From NCBI GenBank assembly GCA_028290305.1, contig JAQGKC010000254.1, forward strand, positions 1 to 19,379: a stretch of 19,379 nucleotides of DNA, written 5' to 3'. The translations under genes and the position numbers were made by a program. The stretch is from Bradyrhizobium sp. (GTDB lineage: Bacteria > Pseudomonadota > Alphaproteobacteria > Rhizobiales > Xanthobacteraceae). Numbering within the stretch: the first letter of the stretch is position 1; each line of letters opens with the position of its first letter. A model generated the notes under the pieces. It worked only from the letters and a program-made list of their open reading frames with translations, did no database searches and was not told the DNA's origin. Positions 8,087 to 15,666 of this stretch are shown one piece after another.

Positions 8087-8124
8087 AAAAAAGCCCCCGA
8101 CCCCGACCGGCCGGAAGCTTTTTT
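8087..8124. terminator. Intrinsic terminator after the glycine-rich gene (probably bidirectional)
   Basis: AAAAAAGC (8087-8094) and GCTTTTTT (8117-8124) are perfect complements around a G/C-rich core that contains CCGGCCGG. On the minus strand this gives a GC-rich stem followed by six T residues, 26 bases past the stop of the glycine-rich gene. The same shape works on the plus strand. Confidence 0.85.
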
Positions 8125-8149
8125 GACGTCTGGATCGGACGATTTTGGA

Positions 8150-8419
8150 TCAATAGCAGCGATTAATCAGGCGCCAGCGGGGGCCCCACGGGGTCGGAAC
8201 CAATCGCCGCGCATAGCAGCCGCCGTAACCATAACCACCATAATAGGCCGGGCCGCCGACGAAGAAACGGGGACCACCCCAGCCCCCGTGCCAACCGCCG
8301 TGCCAACCGCCATGCCAGCCCCCGTGCCAGCCTCCCCAGGCGGAGGCGGAGGTGGGAGCCAACGCAGCTGCACCCAGCGATGCCGCGGCAACTGCAACAA
8401 GCGAGAGTTTGCGTAACAT
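8150..8419 (-). CDS. Secreted glycine-rich protein with WHGG repeats
   Basis: This is an 89-aa protein of unknown role. It has a clear signal peptide (MLRKLSLVAVAAASLGAAAL, then APTSASA with cleavage near residue 27). The mature part begins with four perfect WHGG repeats (31-46) plus WGG, then Gly/Tyr-rich sequence. It ends with CYARRLVPTPWGPRWRLINR before a final Cys-Tyr. The two cysteines (about residues 68 and 88) flank this basic block and could form a disulfide in the periplasm. Such small Gly/Tyr-rich proteins are common and unstudied in Bradyrhizobium-type genomes, some annotated as sulfur-globule-like. Histidine repeats could bind metal, which is inference. The ATG at 8419 has a good AGGAGA site (8426-8431) and a strong terminator follows, so it is probably a single-gene transcript. 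Confidence 0.88.
   Translation of the reverse strand: MLRKLSLVAVAAASLGAAALAPTSASAWGGWHGGWHGGWHGGWHGGWGGPRFFVGGPAYYGGYGYGGCYARRLVPTPWGPRWRLINRCY
8282..8329 (-). repeat. Four tandem 12-bp units encoding WHGG
   Basis: Four consecutive 12-base units within the glycine-rich gene each encode Trp-His-Gly-Gly. The units differ only at some third positions (for example His CAC or CAT, Gly GGC, GGG or GGT). The repeat is therefore maintained at the protein level but could still change copy number by slippage. Confidence 0.85.
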
Positions 8420-8723
8420 AATCGTCTCCTCAGGTTTGGCGCCACCGGCGCCATCGTTGAAGGTGCTGCTCCTAACGCCCCCGAGCTTGAGGAGATCGCG
8501 AGGCGTTCGGTCGATCGAAGCCTAATCCCGAGAAACTGAATGAATCCGGCACGGTGTTTTCAGAAAGGGTTCATGTTGGTGAAATTGTCGTAATTTTGGG
8601 CATCGATGCGCGGCTGGATTGCCGGCTCGGGCAATCCGAGACATTTCGCCGGATCGCTTGCCGTTCTGCGATAGCGCCGATATAAGCGCCGCACTCCCAC
8701 CAGCGCTTTTCAAGGACGAAGTC
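8420..8723. other. Divergent intergenic region between the glycine-rich gene and ndk
   Basis: These 304 bases hold no credible gene. They contain the Shine-Dalgarno sequence and leader of the glycine-rich gene, with a perfect hairpin TGGCGCC/GGCGCCA at 8437-8453 just upstream of the ribosome-binding site. They also hold a likely ndk promoter at 8658-8686. I see nothing else of note. Confidence 0.6.
8658..8686 (+). promoter_or_regulatory. Candidate housekeeping promoter of ndk
   Basis: TTGCCG (8658-8663) and TATAAG (8681-8686) are separated by exactly 17 bases. They match the sigma-70-type -35 box at four of six and the -10 box at five of six positions. Transcription would begin near 8693, giving a leader of about 30 bases before the ndk start at 8724. 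Confidence 0.5.
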
Positions 8724-9146
8724 ATGGCGATTGAACGCACCTTTTCGATTATCAAACCGGACGCGACCGAGCGCAATTTGACGGGCGCGATCAATGCGCT
8801 GATCGAGAAGGCCGGACTTCGGATCGTTGCCCAGAAGCGCATTCGCATGACCCGCGAACAGGCAGAAACCTTCTACGCCGTTCACAAGGCGCGTCCTTTC
8901 TTCGGCGAGCTGGTGGATTTCATGATTTCCGCTCCGGTGGTCGTTCAGGTTCTCGAGGGCGAAAACGCCGTGCTCAGGCACCGCGACGTCATGGGCGCGA
9001 CCGATCCATCCAAGGCCGCCGAAGGAACGATCCGCAAGCTGCACGCGAAGTCGATCGGTGAAAACTCAGTGCATGGTTCCGACGCGGTTGAGACGGCGGC
9101 AATCGAAATCGCCCAGTTCTTCTCGGGCAACGAAATCGTCGGCTGA
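8724..9146 (+). CDS. ndk: Nucleoside diphosphate kinase
   Basis: Ndk moves the terminal phosphate of ATP onto other nucleoside diphosphates through a phosphohistidine intermediate, balancing NTP and dNTP pools in the cytoplasm. The product is 140 aa, the standard bacterial length. It begins [18 protein letters not shown], has the [11 protein letters not shown] segment, and carries catalytic His117 in NSVHGSD (114-120). The ATG at 8724 has AAGGA eight bases upstream. The open frame extends upstream to 8619, but those codons lie across the promoter. The gene is followed by the terC pair after 71 bases. It is one of three phosphate or nucleotide-energy functions in the window with ppk and ppx, though not in one operon. 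Confidence 0.97.
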   Translation: MAIERTFSIIKPDATERNLTGAINALIEKAGLRIVAQKRIRMTREQAETFYAVHKARPFFGELVDFMISAPVVVQVLEGENAVLRHRDVMGATDPSKAAEGTIRKLHAKSIGENSVHGSDAVETAAIEIAQFFSGNEIVG

Positions 9147-9217
9147 TTGATACGGACGTTGGCGCGCAATTTAGTCGACGATAGCCGCAAGCGCCGTTGG
9201 GCCAACAGGGGCGGGCT

Positions 9218-10051
9218 GTGAGCTGGCTATTGCAGGTCTTTGATCCCGCCACTATCGCGGCATTTTTCACGCAATTTCAGGCCGACCTGCAAACGCCGGC
9301 GTTCTGGCTTGCGGTGGGCAAGATCATCTGGATCAACGTGCTGTTGTCCGGCGACAATGCGCTGGTCATTGCGATGGCCTGCCGGGGCCTGCACCCCCGG
9401 CAGCGGCTGTGGGGCATGATCATCGGTGCCGGCATCGCGGTGATCCTGTTGATTGTATTTACCGGTATCGTCGCGACGTTGATGGTATTGCCATATCTGA
9501 AGCTGGCCGGCGGCCTCGCGTTGCTGGCTATCGCAGCAAAGCTCCTGGTGCCGGAGAATGATGGTGATGATGTCGCCGAGGGCACGAGTCTTTGGCACGC
9601 TGTCCGAATTGTCGTGATCGCCGATATCGTCATGAGTCTGGACAACGTGATTGCAGTCGCCGCTGCCGCGAGCGGTCAGCTTTCGCTGTTAGTCCTTGGC
9701 CTTGCGATCAGCATTCCGATGATCATCGCCGGTGCGGCATTGATCATGATGATACTCGACCGGATGCCAATTCTCGTTTGGCTGGGCGCGGCGCTGCTAG
9801 GCTGGATCGGAGGCGACGTGATCGCGACCGACCCCGCCATTGGTCCGCGGCTGCACCAACTGCTTGACGGCGACGTCAGTCTGAATATCGACACCACTTC
9901 ATCGATATTCGGGTTTGTAAAACATCTCCGGTTCGACGGCGAGATCGACGAATTTGCTCTCGCATTGTTTGGCGCGGCCATCGTGCTTGTCGTCGGATCG
10001 ATCTGGCGTCGCCGCAAATTGCAAAAGATGGAATCGCCTGCGGCGATTTGA
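9218..10051 (+). CDS. TerC family integral membrane protein, first of a tandem pair
   Basis: This is a polytopic inner-membrane protein of the TerC family (YjbE-like branch). Several studied family members export manganese or help metallate exported proteins; the substrate here is unknown. The length is 277 aa with about seven hydrophobic segments. The two family motifs are SGDNALV (44-50), within IIWINVLLSGDN, and SLDNVIAV (140-147). Their Asp-Asn pairs form the expected intramembrane site. A poorly conserved loop (about 209-247) precedes the last helix and a basic tail. The start chosen is GTG at 9218, with AGGGG (9207-9211) six bases upstream; an in-frame TTG at 9197 is less likely. The next gene encodes a close paralogue. 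Confidence 0.9.
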   Translation: MSWLLQVFDPATIAAFFTQFQADLQTPAFWLAVGKIIWINVLLSGDNALVIAMACRGLHPRQRLWGMIIGAGIAVILLIVFTGIVATLMVLPYLKLAGGLALLAIAAKLLVPENDGDDVAEGTSLWHAVRIVVIADIVMSLDNVIAVAAAASGQLSLLVLGLAISIPMIIAGAALIMMILDRMPILVWLGAALLGWIGGDVIATDPAIGPRLHQLLDGDVSLNIDTTSSIFGFVKHLRFDGEIDEFALALFGAAIVLVVGSIWRRRKLQKMESPAAI

Positions 10052-10055
10052 GATC

Positions 10056-10085
10056 GCACGTCCGGCCGTTCAGGATCCGACGTGC
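10056..10085. repeat. Inverted repeat between the two terC genes
   Basis: GCACGTC (10056-10062) and GACGTGC (10079-10085) are perfect 7-bp complements; two more G-C pairs are possible inside with a one-base bulge. The repeat starts four bases after the stop of the first terC gene. The following bases, TCCTTACCC, are only modestly T-rich, so it may be a weak terminator, an mRNA-stabilising hairpin or an operator of the second gene. Confidence 0.55.
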
Positions 10086-10179
10086 TCCTTACCCACATGA
10101 CTGCCCTCCAGGTTTGCGACAAATAGCCGCCAGACGTTCCCGCTGTTTTGCGATAGCGAGTGGAGGCGCGGTCGCTCGT

Positions 10180-10184
10180 GGAGG
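10180..10184 (+). promoter_or_regulatory. Shine-Dalgarno sequence that supports a TTG start for the second terC
   Basis: GGAGG lies five bases before TTG at 10190. The in-frame GTG codons at 10160 and 10178 are upstream of or overlapping this site. Starting at TTG aligns the product residue for residue with the upstream paralogue from position 1. Confidence 0.7.
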
Positions 10185-10189
10185 TCGGA

Positions 10190-11023
10190 TTGAACGGGTT
10201 TTTTGAATTTTTCGATCCTTCCGCAATCAGTGCTGTGTTCACGCAATTCAACACTGAAGTCCATCACTCGCAATTCTGGGTGGCTCTCACCGAAATCATC
10301 TGGATCAATGTGCTGTTGTCCGGTGACAACGCGTTGGTGGTCGCGCTGGCGTGTCGTGGACTGGAGCCGCGTCAGCGGCTTTGGGGCATGATTCTGGGCG
10401 CGGCTGCGGCCGTGGTGCTGCGCATCATTTTCACCGCCATCGTTGCGACAGTGATGGAACAGCCGTATCTCAAGCTGGCCGGCGGACTGGCCCTGATCGT
10501 GATCGCGGCAAAATTGCTGGTACCCGAGAGCAAGGACGAGCACGGCGTCAAGTCGGCGTCGCATCTGTGGTCCGCGGTTCAAATCGTGGTGGTCGCGGAT
10601 ATCGTGATGAGCCTCGACAACGTGATCGCGGTCGCCGCTGCCGCCCATGGCAGCATTCCGCTGCTGGTCCTCGGACTCGCAAGCAGCATTCCATTGATCG
10701 TTGCCGGGGCTGCGTTGATTATGGCGCTGCTCGATCGTCTGCCGGTGTTGGTATGGGCTGGCGCGGCCTTGTTAGGCTGGATTGCCGGTGACATCATCGC
10801 GACCGATCCCGCGGTTCATCCGAAGTTGCAGAGTCTTTGCGATGGCTTGGTCGGAATGGAGTTTGACGCGTTACTGGCGTTGTTGGGAGTGGCACCACTC
10901 TTTGTCGGCGGCGGAAACGGGGGCGAAATTGTCTGCGCAATGTTGGGCGTCATCGTCGTGCTGGCCGTGGGATCAATCTGGCGAAGACGTGCGATCCGAC
11001 GCCGTACAAAAATCGCAGCCTGA
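10190..11023 (+). CDS. TerC family integral membrane protein, second of a tandem pair
   Basis: This is a paralogue of the preceding gene with the same motifs: SGDNALV at 44-50 and SLDNVIAV at 141-148. The membrane core is very similar, for example CRGLEPRQRLWGMILG beside CRGLHPRQRLWGMIIG. With the TTG start the product is 277 aa, exactly as long as its neighbour, and FDP falls at residues 8-10 in both. Divergence is concentrated in the hydrophilic loop near 113-126 and in about 209-250, where this copy is Gly-rich (FVGGGNGGE) and the other is Asp/Thr-rich. Arg78 lies inside a membrane segment where the paralogue has Leu. The likely role is metal-ion export or exoenzyme metallation, with unknown substrate. 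A longer GTG start at 10160 is possible. The gene converges with ppx across 44 bases. Confidence 0.88.
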   Translation: MNGFFEFFDPSAISAVFTQFNTEVHHSQFWVALTEIIWINVLLSGDNALVVALACRGLEPRQRLWGMILGAAAAVVLRIIFTAIVATVMEQPYLKLAGGLALIVIAAKLLVPESKDEHGVKSASHLWSAVQIVVVADIVMSLDNVIAVAAAAHGSIPLLVLGLASSIPLIVAGAALIMALLDRLPVLVWAGAALLGWIAGDIIATDPAVHPKLQSLCDGLVGMEFDALLALLGVAPLFVGGGNGGEIVCAMLGVIVVLAVGSIWRRRAIRRRTKIAA

Positions 11024-11067
11024 CGGCGTCGCAGCCTCAGCCCTGCTTCAAGTTTCACGCGGCGACT

Positions 11068-12570
11068 TTAACGCCTTACAATCGATCCGGAGCGACCGAC
11101 CAGTCGTGCCAGTTGTTTGAAACGGCTGCCGACGCGATCCGCGACCAGATCGACCATTCTGTGTTCGAACACCAGCATCAGCTTGCGGCCCCGGCTTCGA
11201 AAATGGATTGCCGGCAATACACCCGGCCGCGCCGCCGATACCAGATGGGCGACGCGAAAGGCCGCGCCGAGAACGCGCGCACGCTCGACCATGGCTGGCG
11301 GCACCAGGTCACGAATAACGGCCGGCGGTTCGTTTTCTTCGTTGAGGCCGGCATAGCGGTAGAATACCGACAGCGCGATAAATACCCGGCCTTGATGGCT
11401 GACGGAGCCGAAATTTCCGTTGGTGATGAGAGTGAGCGTTTCCTCGCCGCGGTGGTCGGGATGCACGCGCCATCCGATGTCCGACAGCAGGCAAGCGGCG
11501 TGGCGCAGGCGGCGATCTTCGTCAGTTTCCCGCAGCTTTACGATTCTGACCAGACGATCGGTCCATCCGATCAATTCCTGGGCATGGCGCGTCGATCGTG
11601 ACAGCAGTTCATTCAGCGATTGCGCGGCGCAGATCAATCCATCCTTGGCGCGCTCGGCCTGCGGCAGCATCTCGTAAAGTAATCCTTCGCGCACCCCGAA
11701 GGTCGAAAACACGATGGTCTTCGGCTTTGCGACGCGAATGATGTATTCGAGAACAAGGGCCGCATAGGTCAGCAGCGGCCGCCGTGCGTCGGCGATGGCC
11801 TCGATATTGGCCAGCATATTTGCCGATGCGAGGCGGCGCAGACGCTGCGCGAAATCGAGCGCCTCCGCCGCGGGTATCGAATAGCCATGCATCACCCTCA
11901 ACGGATAACCGCTTTGGATGATGTGGATGCGAGCCAGCGATCGCCATGTTCCTCCGACCGCATAAAAGGCACGGCCGCGACCGGCCTTGAGCTGGGCAAC
12001 CGCGAGGAGATCGGTCCTGACGATGCGTTCGGCGCGCTTCAGCGATTTATGCGATGCATCCTGCAGCGCCAAACTTCCAAGCGGCAGCGTCACTCCGCTG
12101 CGAACGCGGTTGCCGCGCACGTCAATCAATTCCAGCGAACCGCCGCCGAGATCGCCGACGATACCGTCCGGCTTGTGAATGCCGGAAACAACGCCCAGCG
12201 CGGATAGTTTGGCCTCGCGCGGCCCCGACAGGATTTCGATCGGTACGCCGCAGATGCGTTCGGCCTTGGCGATGAAGTCGGGGCCGTTGGTGGCATCGCG
12301 GCACGCGGCGGTGGCGATCGCGTGCACGCGGCCGACTTTCATCACTTTGCACAACGCGTGAAACCGCCGCAACGAGGTCAAGGCCTTGGCGACGGCGTCC
12401 GGCGCCAGCAGGCCCGTGGTCTGGACCTCTCGCCCGAGGCCACACAGTGCCTTCTCGTTGAAGATCGTGATGAGGCTGCGCGCCATCGATTGATAGACGA
12501 CGAGGCGCACCGAATTTGAGCCGATGTCGATGACCGCGACGCTGGATGCGCGCTTGCGCGGTCGCTTCAC
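11068..12570 (-). CDS. ppx: Ppx/GppA-type exopolyphosphatase
   Basis: This enzyme releases phosphate from the ends of polyphosphate, and some relatives hydrolyse pppGpp. It belongs to the ASKHA fold. The product is 500 aa. The first phosphate-binding motif is IDIGSNSVRL (14-23). The catalytic glutamate region is SGPREAKLSALGV (from 115), and GDLGGGSLEL (139-148) is the second motif. The C-terminal half (about 310-500) is the HD-like helical domain found in longer Ppx proteins. The GTG at 12570 is preceded by AAGGGA, which overlaps the ppk stop; only 12 bases separate the genes, so they form an operon. Pairing with ppk favours polyphosphate over pppGpp as main substrate, but sequence alone cannot decide. 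Confidence 0.93.
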   Translation of the reverse strand: MKRPRKRASSVAVIDIGSNSVRLVVYQSMARSLITIFNEKALCGLGREVQTTGLLAPDAVAKALTSLRRFHALCKVMKVGRVHAIATAACRDATNGPDFIAKAERICGVPIEILSGPREAKLSALGVVSGIHKPDGIVGDLGGGSLELIDVRGNRVRSGVTLPLGSLALQDASHKSLKRAERIVRTDLLAVAQLKAGRGRAFYAVGGTWRSLARIHIIQSGYPLRVMHGYSIPAAEALDFAQRLRRLASANMLANIEAIADARRPLLTYAALVLEYIIRVAKPKTIVFSTFGVREGLLYEMLPQAERAKDGLICAAQSLNELLSRSTRHAQELIGWTDRLVRIVKLRETDEDRRLRHAACLLSDIGWRVHPDHRGEETLTLITNGNFGSVSHQGRVFIALSVFYRYAGLNEENEPPAVIRDLVPPAMVERARVLGAAFRVAHLVSAARPGVLPAIHFRSRGRKLMLVFEHRMVDLVADRVGSRFKQLARLVGRSGSIVRR

Positions 12571-12582
12571 CGGACAGATCCC

Positions 12583-14796
12583 TTATGACGGCTGCTGACG
12601 TTCGGCGCGGCGCGTGAGGCGGCGCGGTGAGGATTCCTTAAGCGACTTTCCACGGCCAGACAAACTCGGATTCGTCATGAAGTAATTATGCAGATTGAAA
12701 GGCTCTTCGCCTTTCGCGGCCTTCATACGCGTTGACGACCCATCCGGCAACAATTGCCAACTTTGTTCGGTATCCTTGAGATTCGCGACCATGATCTGCT
12801 CGAGAACCTGCTGATGCACCGTAGGATTTTGCAATGGACAGAGCACTTCGACACGCCGATCGAGGTTGCGCGGCATCATGTCTGCGGACGAGATATACAC
12901 AGCAGCTTTTGTGCTGGGCAGGCCCTGTCCCATCCCGAAGCAATAGATTCGGCCATGTTCGAGGAAACGGCCGATAATCGATTTGACGCGGATGTTCTCT
13001 GAAAGTCCGGGAATGCCGGGCCGCAGACAGCAAATACCGCGTACCACCAACTCGATCGGCACACCGGCCTGCGACGCTTCATAAAGCGCGTCGATGATAT
13101 CAGGATCGACCAGCGAGTTCATCTTCATCCAGATCGCCGCCGGCTTGCCGTGACGAGCATAATTGGTCTCGCCGTGAATGTGTTCGAGCATGCGCTTGCG
13201 CAATGTGAGCGGCGATACCGCCATCTTTTCGATATCGCTCGGTTCCGCATAGCCGGTGATGTAGTTAAATACCCGCGCCGCATCGCGTCCGATGGTTGGA
13301 TCGGACGTGAAGTAGGACAGATCGGTGTAGATGCGCGCGGTCACCGGATGATAGTTCCCGGTGCCGGTATGGACATAGGTCGTGAGGCTGCCGCCCTCAC
13401 GCCGCACGATCAGCGACAGCTTGGCATGGGTTTTCAGTTCGAGAAATCCGTAGACGACCTGCACGCCGGCGCGTTCGAGATCGCGCGCCCAGCGGATATT
13501 GGCTTCCTCATCGAACCGAGCCTTGAGTTCGATCAGCGCGGTGACTGATTTTCCGGCCTCCGCAGCCTCCGCGAGTGCCCGCACGATCGGCGAGTTGTTC
13601 GAGGTGCGATAGAGGGTTTGCTTGATGGCGACGACGTCGGGGTCGCGGGCGGCCTGTTGCAGGAACTGCACGACGACGTCGAACGATTCGTAGGGGTGAT
13701 GAACGATCAGATCTTTTTGCCTGATCGCGGCGAAGATATCGCCGCCATGATCGCGCACGCGTTCGGGATGGCGCGGTACATAGGGCGCGAATTCGAGATC
13801 GGGCCGGTCAAGCCGGGTTAGTTGCGACAACTCGTTCATCGCCAGTACGCCATCGACCAGGAGAACCTCGTCGTCGGCGGTGGAAAGGGCGCGCTGCACG
13901 AAGGCGCGCAGTTCTTCCGGCATCTTGGCTTCGATTTCGAGCCGGATCACGGATCCCCGCCGACGTCGTTTCAGCGCGGTTTCGAACAGGCGGACCAGAT
14001 CCTCCGCTTCTTCCTCGATTTCGAGTTCGGAATCCCTGATGATGCGGAAGGCGCCCTGACCTTTGACGGTATAGCCGGGGAACAACCGGCCGATGAACAG
14101 GCCGGTGGCTTGCTCCAGTGTAATCAACCGCACCGCGCCATCCTTGGCCGCGGGCAGGCGGATGAAGCGGTCGATCTTGCCGGGCATGCGAATGAGCGCG
14201 TTCATCGGCTTGCCGTCGGACACGCGCGCCAGATGCAGCGCAACGGTAAATCCGAGGCTCGGGATAAACGGGAAGGGATGTGCTGGATCGATCGCGAGCG
14301 GCGTCAGCAACGGGAAAATGTTGTGAAGGAAATGGTCCTCGATCCAGGCTCGCTCGATCTTGGTGACATCGCGGCCATCGACAAGAACGATGCCCACTTC
14401 GGCAAGGATCTCGCGCAGATCGCGCCAGATGGCCTGCTGGTCGGTGGCAAGCTTTGAAACTGCCTCGTTAATGAGGACGAGCTGCTCCGCAGGGGTCAGG
14501 CCGTCGGGGCTGCGCTCGGCAATGCCTTCCCGCACCTGGGCCTTGATGCCGGCGACGCGGACCATGAAGAACTCATCAAGGTTGTTGGCGGAAATCGACA
14601 GAAATCGAACCCGCTCAAGCGCGGGATGGCCGGGGTTGACCGATTCCTCAAGCACCCGGCGATTGAAGTGCAGCCAGGAAAGCTCGCGGTTGATGAAGCG
14701 TTCGGGACTGGCGGCCATCGATGGGCCGGCGCTGGAATCTTCTTCTTTTTCTTTAATTACAACGGCTTGCGCGATTTCCATCAGAGTTAAATCCAT
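12583..14796 (-). CDS. ppk: Polyphosphate kinase 1
   Basis: PPK1 reversibly transfers the gamma phosphate of ATP to growing polyphosphate. The 737-aa product shows the full family order. The N-terminal domain begins near [20 protein letters not shown] (from 32), and the head domain includes [10 protein letters not shown]. Two phospholipase-D-like catalytic domains carry the phosphorylated His457 in KTHAKL and the second His614 in FLEHGRIY. The [20 protein letters not shown] segment (478-497) is diagnostic. The start is not certain. ATG at 14796 is preferred; another ATG lies five codons downstream, and the frame remains open to 14898 without family character. The Shine-Dalgarno sequence is poor. 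The C-terminal tail is basic. ppx follows, and a PhoB-box-like repeat lies 58 bases upstream, which would fit induction by phosphate limitation. Confidence 0.96.
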   Translation of the reverse strand: MDLTLMEIAQAVVIKEKEEDSSAGPSMAASPERFINRELSWLHFNRRVLEESVNPGHPALERVRFLSISANNLDEFFMVRVAGIKAQVREGIAERSPDGLTPAEQLVLINEAVSKLATDQQAIWRDLREILAEVGIVLVDGRDVTKIERAWIEDHFLHNIFPLLTPLAIDPAHPFPFIPSLGFTVALHLARVSDGKPMNALIRMPGKIDRFIRLPAAKDGAVRLITLEQATGLFIGRLFPGYTVKGQGAFRIIRDSELEIEEEAEDLVRLFETALKRRRRGSVIRLEIEAKMPEELRAFVQRALSTADDEVLLVDGVLAMNELSQLTRLDRPDLEFAPYVPRHPERVRDHGGDIFAAIRQKDLIVHHPYESFDVVVQFLQQAARDPDVVAIKQTLYRTSNNSPIVRALAEAAEAGKSVTALIELKARFDEEANIRWARDLERAGVQVVYGFLELKTHAKLSLIVRREGGSLTTYVHTGTGNYHPVTARIYTDLSYFTSDPTIGRDAARVFNYITGYAEPSDIEKMAVSPLTLRKRMLEHIHGETNYARHGKPAAIWMKMNSLVDPDIIDALYEASQAGVPIELVVRGICCLRPGIPGLSENIRVKSIIGRFLEHGRIYCFGMGQGLPSTKAAVYISSADMMPRNLDRRVEVLCPLQNPTVHQQVLEQIMVANLKDTEQSWQLLPDGSSTRMKAAKGEEPFNLHNYFMTNPSLSGRGKSLKESSPRRLTRRAERQQPS

Positions 14797-14853
14797 CTCT
14801 AAGCAGGCAACAACGCGGTTCCGGCAACCTGCCGCAAACCATGTGTTATCGCG

Positions 14854-14871
14854 GTGACGTTTCAATGACAT
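14854..14871 (-). promoter_or_regulatory. Candidate PhoB box upstream of ppk
   Basis: On the minus strand ATGTCAT and ACGTCAC are separated by TGAA, 58 bases before the ppk ATG. The PhoB consensus is two CTGTCAT repeats with a four-base spacer, so the copies match at six and four of seven positions (ten of fourteen together). The second half ends GTCAC, as in the E. coli phoA box as I recall it. About ten bases further lies CATGGT, a poor -10 box. The position and neighbouring gene make it plausible but unproven. Confidence 0.4.
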
Positions 14872-14887
14872 TGATGTTCCTGCCGGA

Positions 14888-14904
14888 CGCGCCGTCAAGG
14901 CGCG
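14888..14904. repeat. Short hairpin in the hdaA-ppk spacer
   Basis: CGCGCC (14888-14893), loop GTCAA, and GGCGCG (14899-14904) form a perfect 6-bp GC-only stem downstream of hdaA on the minus strand. The next bases on the minus strand are TCCGGC, so there is no T-run. It may help to attenuate or stabilise the hdaA transcript. Confidence 0.45.
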
Positions 14905-14906
14905 AA

Positions 14907-14944
14907 CAGCCCAGGAAACAGGCCCAGGAAACGGGCCTAGGAAT
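14907..14944. repeat. Three imperfect 12-13 bp tandem repeats next to the hdaA stop
   Basis: On the plus strand CAGCCCAGGAAA (14907-14918), CAGGCCCAGGAAA (14919-14931) and CGGGCCTAGGAAT (14932-14944) follow directly on one another. The last copy touches the hdaA stop codon. On the minus strand AGGCCC and GGGCCT in neighbouring copies can pair as a 6-bp hairpin just after the stop. The array is short and looks like local duplication. Confidence 0.6.
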
Positions 14945-15621
14945 CAGGCATTGCGCAGCAATTCAGCGGCAAGAGCCCGGGTAACCGGCCGGCCCAACTG
15001 CAACGCTTCGGTGTCCAACAACTCGACAGCCCGCCGTGCGGCCGCAAACGACCGCTCGATCCTGGTTGTGAGATAGCTCACCACGGTTTCATCGACGATC
15101 AGTTGACGGTCCGCGCAGAATTTGACGATCAGTGCGCGAAACAGCTGATCGTCGGGCGGCAACAGCGATATCGTCGGTATAGCGCGAAGACGCGACCGCA
15201 GATCGCGCAGTTCGACCTGAAGCGCGGACGGCGGCACCCGCGCGGTGATCAGAACGGACGCCTGGTCTTCCCGCGCCAGATTCAGCAAATGGAACAATGC
15301 CCGTTCATCGCAGTCCGGCGATTTCAAATCTTCGACCACCAGCGCCCCGGTAGCTAACGCGCCCGGTACTGCCGCTGCCGTCAGCGCGTGCGCGGTGGTC
15401 GAGCGGGCGCCCGCTTCCTCGGCCCAAATGGCGGCGAGATGGCTCTTGCCGGAGCCCTCGGGTCCTACCAGCAGCATGATCCGGTTGGGCCAGTCGGGCC
15501 AGCTGTCGACCAGCGCCAATCCCGCGGCATTGGCCGGCCCTTCAAGAAAATTGTCGCGGGTGAGGCTTTCCGCGTGCGGCAGCGCAAATGCAAGCTGTCG
15601 AGGTTGAACGCGGCCGGCCAC
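14944..15621 (-). CDS. hdaA: DnaA-related regulatory protein HdaA
   Basis: This Hda-type AAA+ protein works with the replication sliding clamp to stimulate ATP hydrolysis by DnaA and so prevents re-initiation. The product is 225 aa. The N-terminal clamp-binding hexapeptide QLAFAL is at residues 9-14, Walker A GPEGSGKS at 53-60, and the Walker B region ALVVED at 93-98. It resembles the DnaA AAA+ core but lacks the DnaA DNA-binding helix-turn-helix, and it ends LAAELLRNA. The start chosen is GTG at 15621, with GGAG seven bases upstream, which places the clamp motif at the very N-terminus as in other Hda proteins. An ATG 11 codons upstream (15654) has no such site. The gene lies between a phosphatidyltransferase gene and ppk on the same strand. 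Confidence 0.88.
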   Translation of the reverse strand: MAGRVQPRQLAFALPHAESLTRDNFLEGPANAAGLALVDSWPDWPNRIMLLVGPEGSGKSHLAAIWAEEAGARSTTAHALTAAAVPGALATGALVVEDLKSPDCDERALFHLLNLAREDQASVLITARVPPSALQVELRDLRSRLRAIPTISLLPPDDQLFRALIVKFCADRQLIVDETVVSYLTTRIERSFAAARRAVELLDTEALQLGRPVTRALAAELLRNA

Positions 15622-15628
15622 GCAGTCA

Positions 15629-15632
15629 CTCC
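15629..15632 (-). promoter_or_regulatory. Shine-Dalgarno sequence that supports the GTG start of hdaA
   Basis: GGAG on the minus strand lies seven bases before the GTG at 15621. It favours this start over the in-frame ATG at 15654, which is only 12 bases after the upstream stop. Confidence 0.65.
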
Positions 15633-15666
15633 AAGCCGGGATCGACCGGCACATGATTTGTGCAGT

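Noticed and set aside
8123..8416. Plus-strand reading frame opposite the glycine-rich gene, rich in Pro and Thr
   Set aside because: It is the antisense image of the WHGG repeats; the minus-strand gene has a signal peptide, ribosome-binding site and terminator.
9147..10189. Possible yybP-ykoY manganese riboswitch before either terC gene
   Set aside because: Such riboswitches often precede TerC-like genes, but I found none of the expected conserved loop sequences in the 71-base and 138-base spacers.
13822..14457. Plus-strand frame of 211 codons inside ppk
   Set aside because: Antisense to the conserved head domain of PPK1.
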